From Lachnospira multipara LB2003 (lineage in GTDB: Bacteria; Bacillota; Clostridia; Lachnospirales; Lachnospiraceae), in NCBI RefSeq assembly GCF_000702205.1, contig NZ_JNKW01000010.1:37606-101605 (forward strand): a stretch of DNA of 64,000 bases, in the 5' to 3' direction. Shown one piece after another: positions 52,801 through 61,471 of this stretch (positions are counted from its first letter, which is position 1; the number at the start of each line of letters is the position of its first letter). Made by a program: the position numbers and the translations under genes. Under the pieces are notes generated by a model, which was not told the origin of the DNA, ran no database searches, and saw only the letters and a program-made list of their open reading frames with translations.

Positions 52801-54636
52801 TTAGTCTCTATCAATAATATTATTCTCTCTAATATCTGCAACTAACTGTCTTCTAAATGCTCTGCAACCTGTTTCGTTCCAATACTTCTTCTTATCAAAT
52901 TTAATTACTTCATAAGAACTATCCATAATATCTGAATTATAGCTTGTAATTGGATCCTTTCTTGGATAGCATACCGTAATTGAATTAACGTATTCTGTCA
53001 TATTAAGTCCAAAGTCGTTGGCAAAACGTCTTGCCTGATCTTTATTACTAAACATCTTTATATGTGAATAATAGCCTACTAAATAAGCAAAATAGTTAAT
53101 ATCAAATTCATCTATCCAATCCCCTTCTGCATTAAAAATTACTACTGGGAATCGTCTTTCATCGTTCTTTATTAACTTCACTAGATTGTCGTAGTCTTCA
53201 TTATTATCTACATACTTAACAGCTTCTTTTAATTTTTCTACATCACAAATACCTATGTTATCAGCTATTTCACCATAGAAATTAGGTCTTGAGAACAATA
53301 TATTATCTGTATCTCTAAATCTATCCTCTGGTTCTGCATATCTGTTAGTTACCTCAAATTCCAGCCTATTATCTATTTTTTTAATTGATGCATCTGAAAT
53401 CCAAAGTCTAGTAGCTACATTTGAATCCAAATGAGTTGTTTTCTCCACAAATTCAAGCTTTTCCGGATTATAGCTAACCATAACCGAATATCCTGGACTT
53501 GTATTAGAATAACTAGCCACTTCTTCTGGTATGTCTGTAAATACTTCATTAAACCTTGAATTTACCCAAGAATAAATAAGGTTTGATGCCTTTCTAAATG
53601 CGTCTTCTATGCTTAAATTATTAAGATCTATATCTGTCTTAGCATGAAAAACCTTATACTGACCCAATGTCTTAAATGGTTCAAACCTTCTACGTCTATT
53701 AAATGAATTGCCTTCTTTCTTCTCCAATTCAATTTTTACAAAAGCGTCATTTAATCTATCATCATTTGGTCCAATCTGATTAACTATTCGTACTATATTA
53801 GTTACTGTAAGTTCAGCCTGCTTTCCATACACATTAAGGCATAACTGATTAATTAAATTAGCTCTCTTGAATTTATAGAATTTCTTAGCCAATTCTGTAT
53901 CACTATTAAAAATCTCCTCAACATATGGATGCAATGGCTCATTCTCAAATTTCAATCTATAATGGCATCTTAACATATCATTCCAGTTCTTATTCTTGTA
54001 ATGGTGATGTCCTAAATCTTCAATAAGTCCTACCATTGAATCATCACATAATTCATAAGTTGCAAGGATAGAATTCATCTTTCTTGCTAATGCTTCATTA
54101 CCACCAAAGGCTGAACCCTTATACCTTGTATCATGCTCTATTTCATGCCAACCTTCAAAGGAATTAGTTCTAACCTGAATTTCAAAAGTATCATCTATGT
54201 AATCTGAAAGCATTGGATTAGATATATTCTTGCTTAAATATGTTGGCAATTTAAAAATACCATTAACCTTACTTGCCTTAAATTCATACTCAGATGCTTC
54301 TGTCGTCTCCCAAACACCTGGTGTTGAAAAAATTGTATCTAGTAAGTCCTTACAAATCTCCACATCATCCTCATAATAAAGAATAACTCTAATACCTACT
54401 AAATCCTGCATCTTCTTATGTTCATTTGGTGAGCCTTCTATCTGATATCTCTTTAATAACAATTTATTAAGGATAGAATCCGATGTTTTAACTCTATAAG
54501 CAACACGATAATAAAAACCTACCTTAGTAAGTTTTTCCTCTATGATGCTTAACAAATCTTCCTTCACAACTTCAGGAACAACGATTTGATCTACATTATA
54601 TTTATTAAATACTTCATTTACCCCGTTGTTATCCAT
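52801..54636 (-). CDS. Long RelA/SpoT-domain protein with unknown C-terminal region
   Basis: Residues about 40-175 of this 611-residue protein match the RelA/SpoT nucleotidyltransferase fold: YRVKTSDSILNKLL, MQDLVGIRVILYYED and FEIQVRTNSFEGWHEIEHDTRYKG, including the catalytic-type Glu in EIQVRT. There is no HD hydrolase, TGS or ACT domain. The usual YxSxH nucleotide-stacking motif is not seen; the corresponding stretch reads NGIFKLP. After 180 come about 430 residues that I do not recognise, with no membrane span. It could be a (p)ppGpp synthetase variant, a toxin-like nucleotide pyrophosphokinase or a non-catalytic relative. It is a single gene, divergent from the metal regulator. Confidence 0.75.
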   Translation of the reverse strand: MDNNGVNEVFNKYNVDQIVVPEVVKEDLLSIIEEKLTKVGFYYRVAYRVKTSDSILNKLLLKRYQIEGSPNEHKKMQDLVGIRVILYYEDDVEICKDLLDTIFSTPGVWETTEASEYEFKASKVNGIFKLPTYLSKNISNPMLSDYIDDTFEIQVRTNSFEGWHEIEHDTRYKGSAFGGNEALARKMNSILATYELCDDSMVGLIEDLGHHHYKNKNWNDMLRCHYRLKFENEPLHPYVEEIFNSDTELAKKFYKFKRANLINQLCLNVYGKQAELTVTNIVRIVNQIGPNDDRLNDAFVKIELEKKEGNSFNRRRRFEPFKTLGQYKVFHAKTDIDLNNLSIEDAFRKASNLIYSWVNSRFNEVFTDIPEEVASYSNTSPGYSVMVSYNPEKLEFVEKTTHLDSNVATRLWISDASIKKIDNRLEFEVTNRYAEPEDRFRDTDNILFSRPNFYGEIADNIGICDVEKLKEAVKYVDNNEDYDNLVKLIKNDERRFPVVIFNAEGDWIDEFDINYFAYLVGYYSHIKMFSNKDQARRFANDFGLNMTEYVNSITVCYPRKDPITSYNSDIMDSSYEVIKFDKKKYWNETGCRAFRRQLVADIRENNIIDRD

Positions 54637-54769
54637 ATCCAGCTAACCTTTCTTAATTATTACTACTCTTTTTTAATTTATCGCCCAGTATCTTAGCTTA
54701 TTATAGCACTAATCCGCATCAAATAAAAGTTAAGAGCTCTTTTATAATTCTTAAATTTCTATATATAAT

Positions 54770-54798
54770 TTGCGAATATATCTTTTTCATGTTATACT
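54770..54798 (+). promoter_or_regulatory. Promoter of the MntR/DtxR-type gene
   Basis: TTGCGA (54770-54775), a 17-base spacer and TATACT (54793-54798), followed by GGAGG before the ATG at 54841. Confidence 0.7.
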
Positions 54799-54840
54799 TG
54801 TCAGAGTAGTCGTTACCTATACATATGGAGGATTTTAAAA

Positions 54841-55218
54841 ATGTCAGAAATTCATGAATCTGCAGAAAATTATCTTGAAACTATACTAATGCTTAGTAAA
54901 AAGCTTCCAGTGGTTCGATCAATCGATGTATCTAACGAAATGGGATTTAGAAAATCATCAGTAAGCATTGCAATGAAAAATTTACGCGAATCTAACTATA
55001 TAACAGTAACAAAAGAAGGATATATTTATCTTACTGACGCTGGTAAAGAGATTGCTGAAACTATTCTAGAACGCCATGAATTACTTACTAAATGGCTTAT
55101 GAGTTTAGGCATTGATTCTAAGATTGCAGAAGATGATGCTTGTAAAATCGAACATGATTTAAGCAAAGAAACTTTTGCTGCATTAAAGAAAGTTATTATA
55201 CAACAAATCGGAGAATAA
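54841..55218 (+). CDS. DtxR/MntR-family metal-dependent repressor
   Basis: This 125-residue protein has the N-terminal winged helix SAENYLETILMLSKKLPVVRSIDVSNEMGFRKSSVSIAMKNLRESNYI. A metal-binding dimer domain follows: ILERHELLTKWLMSLGIDSKIAEDDACKIEHDLS carries the E, H, C and E-H ligand positions of the short MntR/IdeR branch. There is no SH3-like third domain, as in MntR. It should repress metal uptake genes when Mn or Fe is plentiful. No metal transporter adjoins, so its targets lie elsewhere. Confidence 0.9.
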   Translation: MSEIHESAENYLETILMLSKKLPVVRSIDVSNEMGFRKSSVSIAMKNLRESNYITVTKEGYIYLTDAGKEIAETILERHELLTKWLMSLGIDSKIAEDDACKIEHDLSKETFAALKKVIIQQIGE

Positions 55219-55237
55219 TTTATTAGTATTACCAAAA

Positions 55238-55275
55238 CTAAAATCCCCTGCTTATTACTTAAGCAGGGGATTATT
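55238..55275. terminator. Bidirectional terminator between convergent regulator and pflA genes
   Basis: AATCCCCTGCTTA/TAAGCAGGGGATT, a perfect 13-bp stem with a 5-base loop and A/T-rich flanks. Confidence 0.9.
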
Positions 55276-55282
55276 ATATATA

Positions 55283-56041
55283 TTACTTTCCTAAATATCC
55301 CTGATAATTAGCTGTTTCAAGAATATTATTAGCTCTTTCAATTTCTTCCTTTGTTGGAGGTAAGATGCCATCTAATTCATACTTAATTCCAAGTTCTTCA
55401 TATTTTACAACACCTAAAGTATGGTATGGTAATACCTCAAAACGCTTTACTGTCTTAAGTGTCTTAACAAAATCACGTAAGCCTTCTAAATCCTCAGTGT
55501 CATCTGTTACGCCTGGAACTAATACATTTCTAATCCACATATCCTTGTTATTATCTGATAAATACTTTGCTAATTCTAAGATATTCTTATTAGTCCAACC
55601 TGTTAATTCCTTATGTTTCTCATCGTCAATGATCTTAATATCAAGTAAGAATGTATCTGTTAAATTCATAAGTTCATCGAATTTTTTAAGATATTCAGGA
55701 TCTAATGAGAATGGATTACCAGATGTATCTATACATGTGTTAATTCCCTTTGCCTTAGCAAGCTTAAATAATTCAATAATAAAATCCATCTGAAGAAGTG
55801 CTTCACCACCACTAACTGTGATTCCACCACCATTTTTCCAATATGCCTTAAATCTAATAGCTTTATCCATGATTTCCTGTGGTGTCATTTCCATGCCACC
55901 TTCCATACCCCAAGTCTCTGGGTTATGACAATACTTACATCTCATATGACATCCTTTAAGGAAAACTATATATCTAACACCTGGTCCATCAACAGAACCA
56001 AAGCTTTCTAATGAATTAACTCTACCAATTACTTCGCTCAT
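55283..56041 (-). CDS. pflA: Pyruvate formate-lyase activating enzyme
   Basis: The start is the ATG at 56041 with AAAGGAG before it (252 residues); the longer frame adds unlikely hydrophobic residues. It is a radical SAM enzyme: cluster motif CHMRCKYC (C31, C35, C38), GGITVSGGEALLQ for SAM binding, and DTSGNP and DIKIIDDEKHKELTGW typical of PflA. It makes the glycyl radical on PflB (58572). It is separated from pflB by three genes and has its own promoter and leader hairpin. Its leader shares a 19-bp sequence with pflB. Confidence 0.95.
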   Translation of the reverse strand: MSEVIGRVNSLESFGSVDGPGVRYIVFLKGCHMRCKYCHNPETWGMEGGMEMTPQEIMDKAIRFKAYWKNGGGITVSGGEALLQMDFIIELFKLAKAKGINTCIDTSGNPFSLDPEYLKKFDELMNLTDTFLLDIKIIDDEKHKELTGWTNKNILELAKYLSDNNKDMWIRNVLVPGVTDDTEDLEGLRDFVKTLKTVKRFEVLPYHTLGVVKYEELGIKYELDGILPPTKEEIERANNILETANYQGYLGK

Positions 56042-56063
56042 AATAACTCCTTTCATTAATAAA

Positions 56064-56095
56064 AGCACCAGAAGCGTTAATTTACTCCTGATGCT
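56064..56095 (-). terminator. Terminator-like hairpin in the pflA leader
   Basis: AGCATCAGGAG pairs with CTTCTGGTGCT (11 bp with two G-U pairs) and is followed by TTTTATTAA on the minus strand. It lies between the pflA promoter and its ribosome site, so it may act as an attenuator rather than a simple gene end. Confidence 0.6.
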
Positions 56096-56098
56096 AAA

Positions 56099-56117
56099 TT
56101 GTATACAATATACACTT
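56099..56117 (-). promoter_or_regulatory. Shared 19-bp operator-like site at the pflA transcription start
   Basis: TTGTATACAATATACACTT on the plus strand, with TGTATA-CAA-TATACA as a palindromic core. It begins at the expected transcription start of the promoter at 56125-56153. The same 19 bases occur in the pflB leader (60872-60890). Confidence 0.65.
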
Positions 56118-56124
56118 CTTGTTA

Positions 56125-56153
56125 AATATATCACATACGCCTTGTTTTTTCAA
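56125..56153 (-). promoter_or_regulatory. Promoter of pflA
   Basis: On the minus strand TTGAAA (56153-56148), a 17-base spacer and TATATT (56130-56125). Confidence 0.75.
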
Positions 56154-56200
56154 CTCATAGGCATATTTTAATTGTACTAAATACAAGACATTTGCTTAAA

Positions 56201-56419
56201 TTAACTAAATGCTCTCCTAAATAGTGCAACTAGCGCTACAATTGCTAATATTGGGAACACAAAACTTAATGTTGATATCAAAGCAAAGCCTACAATTGCC
56301 AATATCAAATAACCTATAATTCCAAAGAACAATCCGAATACTGTTCCAAATACTTTAAATGAAAATATGGCCATTTTAAAAAAGCCTATAAATAATAATA
56401 GCATTAGTAATGTTATCAT
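56201..56419 (-). CDS. Small hydrophobic membrane protein
   Basis: This 72-residue, almost wholly hydrophobic protein has two or three membrane segments: MLLLFIGFFKMAIFSFKVFGTVFGLFFGIIGYLIL, then AIVGFALISTLSFVFPILAIVALVALF, ending in RRAFS. GGAGG lies nine bases before the ATG, which supports real translation. No family is recognised with confidence; short proteins of this kind are common in Lachnospiraceae. It lies upstream of the pflA promoter on the same strand. Confidence 0.6.
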   Translation of the reverse strand: MITLLMLLLFIGFFKMAIFSFKVFGTVFGLFFGIIGYLILAIVGFALISTLSFVFPILAIVALVALFRRAFS

Positions 56420-56588
56420 AGATTAATCCTCCAATTTTAAAAATAGACAAAGAGAAGATATCTGTTTTGGAAAGGAATGTGTTTATTAATCTTCCCTTTG
56501 CCTATTATTATATTATCAAAAGATTAAAATGACATTAATCATAAGATTAAGATTTTATTAAATATAAAGTGCTTTAAAATGCACTATA

Positions 56589-57785
56589 TTAATGTTCCAT
56601 TCTCCATGCAATAGTTCTTCTTAAATAATGCACATAATCTGGATTCTTGCACATTCCCTTACCTTCAACATCTGAAATCTTAGCTACATCCATACCGTTA
56701 CATGCAGTTGTCTTCATTACAATATTAAGAGCATCAACATCTGTATCATTAGCAATATATGTTCCAATGCCAAATGCTACCTTTACTTTGTCTTTAAAGT
56801 AAGAATTAATCTCATCAGCCTTCTTAAAGTCAAGACTATCACTAAAGAGTAATGTCTTAGACTTAGGATCAATTCCAAGGCTTTCATAATGTGCAATCAT
56901 CTTATCACCCCATTCAAATGGGCTGCCGCTGTCATGTCTAACACCACTAAATAATGTTGCATAAGTTAATTTAAAGTCTCGTAAAAAGCAGTCAGTTGTA
57001 ATTGTATCTGTAAGAGCTGTACCATTTAATACGCCATATTCCTTAACCCAAGCATCTAAAGCATACCAGTTAGAGTATGCTGGATTGTGTTTATGATTTC
57101 CCTGACCTACACACATAATCCATTCATGTGCCATTGTACCTACTGGCTTGGTATTAAGCTTCTTTGCAAGATATACATTAGATGTACCTACAAAAGTTGA
57201 TGCCTTAAAGTTAGCTTTCATAAGTTCCTTTATTGCTAACTCTTGTGCATCAGCTGATAATCTTCTTCTTATACCAAATTCAGAAAATGCGCCTATATTA
57301 TACTCACCGCTAACAAGCTTATTTACCTTATCTTCTAATCTTTCCTTAAAGCTTAATAAAAGCTTATCGTAATCATATTTCATTCTAAAGTAAACTTCAT
57401 TAACAATGGCAAGTGTAGGAATTTCATACATTGAAGTATTAAGCCAAGTACCATTAGTTTCTATTGTTAAGCCACATGGGCTGTCTGTTCCAAATGTAAA
57501 ATCCTCATATCTTGGATGCCATAGACGTAAAAAATCTACATATGATTTCTTAAACCACTGAATAGAAGAAAGATATTCTAACTCTTCTTCCTTAAATCTT
57601 AATTCACAATACATCTTAATTTGGTTCTTAATCTCGTCCACCATTTCTTTAGTAAATACAACATCTTTATTTCTGCATTTAAAAGACCATGTTGTCTCAT
57701 AGCCTGGAAAATGATGATATATTGCCTGCCCCATTGAAAATTTATAAAGATCTGTCTCTAATAAACTATTTATTATCTTATGCAT
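56589..57785 (-). CDS. pncB: Nicotinate phosphoribosyltransferase
   Basis: This 398-residue enzyme makes nicotinate mononucleotide for NAD salvage. Family features include LLETDLYKFSMGQAIYHHFPGYETTWSFKCRN at the start and FSEFGIRRRLSADAQELAIKEL. The phosphoribosylated His region reads GTMAHEWIMCVGQGNH, and TDTITTDCFLRDF, FSGVRHDSGSPFEWGDK and FGIGTYIAND follow. Length matches PncB of the gamma-proteobacterial/Clostridial type. It is a single gene between terminators. Confidence 0.94.
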   Translation of the reverse strand: MHKIINSLLETDLYKFSMGQAIYHHFPGYETTWSFKCRNKDVVFTKEMVDEIKNQIKMYCELRFKEEELEYLSSIQWFKKSYVDFLRLWHPRYEDFTFGTDSPCGLTIETNGTWLNTSMYEIPTLAIVNEVYFRMKYDYDKLLLSFKERLEDKVNKLVSGEYNIGAFSEFGIRRRLSADAQELAIKELMKANFKASTFVGTSNVYLAKKLNTKPVGTMAHEWIMCVGQGNHKHNPAYSNWYALDAWVKEYGVLNGTALTDTITTDCFLRDFKLTYATLFSGVRHDSGSPFEWGDKMIAHYESLGIDPKSKTLLFSDSLDFKKADEINSYFKDKVKVAFGIGTYIANDTDVDALNIVMKTTACNGMDVAKISDVEGKGMCKNPDYVHYLRRTIAWRMEH

Positions 57786-57806
57786 ATTTAACCCCTTTCT
57801 AACTAG

Positions 57807-57852
57807 AAAAAAAAGCCTTTTAAATCCTATGTCCAGATTTAAAGGCTCTTTT
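57807..57852 (-). terminator. Terminator between the 135-residue unknown gene and pncB
   Basis: AAAGCCTTTTAAATC and GATTTAAAGGCT pair around a short loop, with a run of T on the minus-strand 3' side. Confidence 0.82.
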
Positions 57853-57928
57853 AAAAACTAGAATCACATGATTATTGTAATTCTATCAGATTTTTTGTCA
57901 AATCTAAAGTGAAAAATTTAACATTTTA

Positions 57929-58336
57929 TTAAACATGTTTTCCAATAATATTTTTTGCTAGATCTCGTATCATTTTTTCATAGTCATCGTCTGATATTTT
58001 TTTATCTTCAACCTCTACTTTAACAGAACCATCTCTGTAAATAAATTCACCATTTATCTTCATTTCGATATGTCTATTTATTACAGCAATAGCTATTTCA
58101 ATTGTATCAGCATTCCACATTTCATTACTTCCAACTGTTAGCATTTCAATGTAAAAATCCCCAGCTGAAATATTAAATCCGTGGCTATCATACATGCTCT
58201 TTCCTGCTTTATGTATTTTATATTCCATTTCCGTTCCCAAAAACTTTATCAAATCAACATCCATAGCTCTAAATGTCTTACTTGGTAGAACAGCTGGAAG
58301 TTCACATATAAACCTGATTCCCGATACATTCTCCAT
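57929..58336 (-). CDS. Conserved-looking protein of unknown function
   Basis: A 135-residue soluble protein with no recognised family. It begins with a strand-rich part (SGIRFICELPAVLPSKTFRAMDVDLIKFLGTEM), then GFNISAGDFYIEMLTVGSNEMWNADTIEIAIAVINRHIEM, and a charged helical tail ending NIIGKHV. GAGGTG lies before the ATG, and codon use looks like that of its neighbours, so it is likely a real gene. It stands alone between the pflB terminator and its own terminator. Confidence 0.55.
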   Translation of the reverse strand: MENVSGIRFICELPAVLPSKTFRAMDVDLIKFLGTEMEYKIHKAGKSMYDSHGFNISAGDFYIEMLTVGSNEMWNADTIEIAIAVINRHIEMKINGEFIYRDGSVKVEVEDKKISDDDYEKMIRDLAKNIIGKHV

Positions 58337-58493
58337 GTTTTTTCACCTCGCAGAAAATGTTATTTATAAACCATTTTTCACATAATCTATACTGTAATTA
58401 TAACATTTAAATACTTAGTAGTAAACAGAATCTATTCATTCTTTACTACTAATTGTAAATAGACAAGATTCTATTTTTTCAATTTTTAGCATA

Positions 58494-58528
58494 AAAACAA
58501 GGGGCTTGTAGTAAACTACAAGCCCCTT
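58494..58528 (-). terminator. Terminator of pflB
   Basis: AAGGGGCTTGTAG/CTACAAGCCCCTT, 13-bp stem with a 4-base loop, followed on the minus strand by a T-run. Confidence 0.92.
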
Positions 58529-58571
58529 GGCGTCCGAACTATATATATTTAAATTTTATGCTTTTTAAAAA

Positions 58572-60824
58572 TTACATTCTTTCATGGAATGTTCTGCTAA
58601 TAACATCCATCTGCTGTTCCTTAGTTAAGTCGATGAACTTAACAGCGTAACCAGATACACGGATTGTGAAGTTAGCATACTCAGGCTTTTCTGGGTGTTC
58701 CATAGCATCGATTAACTTATCCTTACCGAATACGTTAACGTTAAGGTGATGAGCACCCTGATCGAAGTAACCATCCATTACATTAACAAGGTTATTAACT
58801 CTTTCTTCTTCATTATGACCAAGAGCGTCTGGGTTCATAGTCTGAGTATTAGAAATACCATCAAGAGCCCAACCGTAAGGTAACTTAGTTAATGAGTTAA
58901 GAGAAGCTACTAAACCGTTCTGTTCTGCACCGTAAGATGGGTTAGCACCTGGAGCAAGTGGAGAACCAGCTCTACGTCCATCAGGCATGTTACCTGTGTA
59001 CTTACCATAAACTACATTTGATGTAATTGTAAGGATAGATGTAGTTGGCTTAGAATTTCTATATGTATGTCTCTTCTTAATCTTATCCATGAATGTCTTA
59101 AGTAACCATACAGCGATGTCATCAGCTCTATCATCATCGTTACCATACTTAGGGAAGTCGCCTTCTGTTTCGTAATCAACGTTGAATCCTGTTTCGTCTC
59201 TGATAACCTTAACCTTAGCATACTTAATAGCAGAAAGTGAATCTACTACATGAGAGAAACCAGCGATACCTGTAGCAAATGTTCTTTCAACATCTGTATC
59301 GATAAGAGCCATTTCAGCTGCTTCATAGTAGTACTTATCATGCATGTACTGGATTAAGTTAAGTGTATTAACGTAAAGACCAGCTAACCAGTCCATCATC
59401 TTATCAAACTTAGCTACAACATCATCATACTCTAAGTATTCTGTTGTAACACGTGGATATGCAGGACCAACCTGATCTCTAGACTTAGCATCTACACCAC
59501 CATTGATAGCGTAAAGTAAGCACTTAGCAAGGTTAGCTCTAGCACCGAAGAACTGCATTTCCTTACCTGTCTGTGTAGCAGATACACAGCAGCAGATAGC
59601 ATAATCATCGCCCCAGTAAACCTTCATAACGTCATCGTTCTCGTACTGGATTGAAGATGTATCTACAGAAATCTTAGCAGCATACTTCTTGAAGCTTTCT
59701 GGTAACTTTGAAGAATAAAGTACTGTTAAGTTTGGTTCTGGTGAAGGACCCATGTTCTCAAGTGTATGTAAGAATCTGTAATCTGTCTTAGTAACCATTG
59801 AACGTCCATCAACACCCATACCTGCAAGGTCACAAGTTACCCATGTAGGATCACCTGAGAATAACTGCTGGTAAGCGTTTGGTCTAGCAAACTTAACCAT
59901 TCTAAACTTCATTACTAAATGATCGATTAATTCCTGAGCTTCGCTTTCTGTTAATGTACCAGCAGCTAAGTCTCTTGAAATATAGATATCAAGGAATGTA
60001 GCAACACGACCAACTGACATAGCAGCACCGTTCTGTGTCTTAACTGCAGCTAAATAACCAAAGTATAACCACTGAACTGCTTCTCTAGCATCCTTAGCTG
60101 GCTTAGAGATATCGAAACCATAGCTAGCAGCCATAGCCTTCATACCCTTAAGTGCGTTGATCTGATCCTTTAATTCTTCTCTCTGTCTGATGATTTCATC
60201 GTACATTGTACCATCACCACAGTTGTTGAAGTCATGAGTCTTCTCTTCGATAAGGTAATCAATACCGTAAAGAGCAACTCTTCTGTAATCACCTACGATA
60301 CGTCCACGACCGTATGTATCTGGAAGACCTGTAATAACATGGCTATGTCTAGCAGCCTTCATCTCTGGTGTGTAAGCATCGAAAACACCCTGGTTATGTG
60401 TCTTATGATATTCTGTAAAAACCTTGTGCATTTCAGGATCTGGTGTATAACCATTCTCTGTTAATGACTTCTCAGCCATTGCGATACCACCGTAAGGCAT
60501 AAATGCTCTCTTAAGTGGTGCATCTGTCTGAAGACCTACTACTGTTTCAAGGTCCTTCATTGTTTCATCAATATATCCTGGGCCGTATGCTGTAAGACCT
60601 GAAACAACCTTTGTTTCCATGTCTAATACGCCGCCGTTAGCTCTTTCCTGAGCCTGTAATTCCTGTAATCTACCCCAGAGCTTATCTGTTGCTTCTGTAG
60701 GGCCTGCTAAGAAACTCTCATCACCATCATAAGGTGTGTAGTTCTTCTGAATGAAGTCTCTAACGTTAATTTCTTCTTTCCAAAGTCTACCTTCGAAACC
60801 GTTCCACTGTTCAAACTGTAACAT
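58572..60824 (-). CDS. pflB: Formate acetyltransferase (pyruvate formate-lyase)
   Basis: This 750-residue glycyl-radical enzyme turns pyruvate and CoA into acetyl-CoA and formate, the main fermentation branch here. The active cysteines lie in [10 protein letters not shown] (three in a row instead of the usual pair). The radical glycine is in [10 protein letters not shown] (G725) near the C-terminus. [21 protein letters not shown] and GADAKSRD-like [13 protein letters not shown] are typical. GAGGAG precedes the ATG. The leader of about 150 bases carries the 19-bp site shared with pflA. Its activator is encoded at 55283. Confidence 0.97.
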   Translation of the reverse strand: MLQFEQWNGFEGRLWKEEINVRDFIQKNYTPYDGDESFLAGPTEATDKLWGRLQELQAQERANGGVLDMETKVVSGLTAYGPGYIDETMKDLETVVGLQTDAPLKRAFMPYGGIAMAEKSLTENGYTPDPEMHKVFTEYHKTHNQGVFDAYTPEMKAARHSHVITGLPDTYGRGRIVGDYRRVALYGIDYLIEEKTHDFNNCGDGTMYDEIIRQREELKDQINALKGMKAMAASYGFDISKPAKDAREAVQWLYFGYLAAVKTQNGAAMSVGRVATFLDIYISRDLAAGTLTESEAQELIDHLVMKFRMVKFARPNAYQQLFSGDPTWVTCDLAGMGVDGRSMVTKTDYRFLHTLENMGPSPEPNLTVLYSSKLPESFKKYAAKISVDTSSIQYENDDVMKVYWGDDYAICCCVSATQTGKEMQFFGARANLAKCLLYAINGGVDAKSRDQVGPAYPRVTTEYLEYDDVVAKFDKMMDWLAGLYVNTLNLIQYMHDKYYYEAAEMALIDTDVERTFATGIAGFSHVVDSLSAIKYAKVKVIRDETGFNVDYETEGDFPKYGNDDDRADDIAVWLLKTFMDKIKKRHTYRNSKPTTSILTITSNVVYGKYTGNMPDGRRAGSPLAPGANPSYGAEQNGLVASLNSLTKLPYGWALDGISNTQTMNPDALGHNEEERVNNLVNVMDGYFDQGAHHLNVNVFGKDKLIDAMEHPEKPEYANFTIRVSGYAVKFIDLTKEQQMDVISRTFHERM

Positions 60825-60871
60825 CGTTGAACTCCTCCTTAAAAAGCTATAAAAAATTAATATGTGTGTTA

Positions 60872-60890
60872 TAAGTGTATATTGTATACA
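60872..60890 (-). promoter_or_regulatory. Shared 19-bp operator-like site in the pflB leader
   Basis: On the minus strand TTGTATACAATATACACTT, identical to the plus-strand sequence at 56099-56117, so its orientation relative to the gene is reversed. It lies about 48 bases before the pflB start. Confidence 0.65.
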
Positions 60891-60979
60891 ACTCCAGTTA
60901 AAATAAAAATGTCTCCGCTAAAGCTAATAATTCAATAACTATAACTTTGACAAATCTGTAACAATCTTAACTGCAAATA

Positions 60980-61008
60980 TATAGTAACACCGATTATTCT
61001 CTTTTTCA
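60980..61008 (-). promoter_or_regulatory. Probable promoter of pflB
   Basis: On the minus strand TTGAAA (61008-61003), a 17-base spacer and TACTAT (60985-60980); the leader would be about 150 bases long. Confidence 0.6.
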
Positions 61009-61052
61009 ATAGAACTTTATCAAGTATTAAATTTAATACAATACCACTATTC

Positions 61053-61367
61053 TTACTCTAAACCTGCAAACTTTCTTAAAGCTGGTTCGTTAACAAAGCC
61101 AACCTGCTTAGCTTCTTCCTTACCACCCTTAAATAGAATTAATGTAGGAATTGACATAACATTGTACTTCTCTGCAATATTAGGATTCTCGTCAACATCG
61201 ATCTTAACTACTTTAATTTCATCTGTGCTTGCTGCTACCTTCTCAAGGATTGGTGCAATCATCTTACATGGTCCACACCAAGTAGCCCAAAAATCTACCA
61301 ATACTGGTTTATCTGAATCTAAAACTTCTGTTTTAAAAGTTGCTTCTGTTCCATGAATAATTTCCAT
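61053..61367 (-). CDS. trxA: Thioredoxin
   Basis: This 104-residue protein has the active site WATWCGPCK (C31, C34), the buried Asp in LVDFWA, cis-Pro in VMSIPTLILFKGG and the usual C-terminal helix. It is a cytoplasmic disulfide reductase. No thioredoxin reductase gene adjoins. A good promoter lies just upstream (61431-61459). GGAGG precedes the ATG. Confidence 0.96.
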   Translation of the reverse strand: MEIIHGTEATFKTEVLDSDKPVLVDFWATWCGPCKMIAPILEKVAASTDEIKVVKIDVDENPNIAEKYNVMSIPTLILFKGGKEEAKQVGFVNEPALRKFAGLE

Positions 61368-61430
61368 ATTCCATTACCTCCATTAAATATTACGAATTTA
61401 CATTAGTGTGATTTAATTGTGTACAATTAT

Positions 61431-61459
61431 TTTATAACACAATTTAATTGCGAATGCAA
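61431..61459 (-). promoter_or_regulatory. Promoter of trxA
   Basis: On the minus strand TTGCAT (61459-61454), a 17-base spacer and TATAAA (61436-61431). AATTGTGT (61415-61422) and ACACAATT (61437-61444) form an inverted pair around the -10 box, a possible operator. Confidence 0.7.
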
Positions 61460-61471
61460 GCTTTTTATTTT

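Noticed and set aside
61415..61444. Rex operator upstream of trxA
   Set aside because: AATTGTGT and ACACAATT arms are present but 14 bases apart, more than in the compact Rex site; called only a possible operator.
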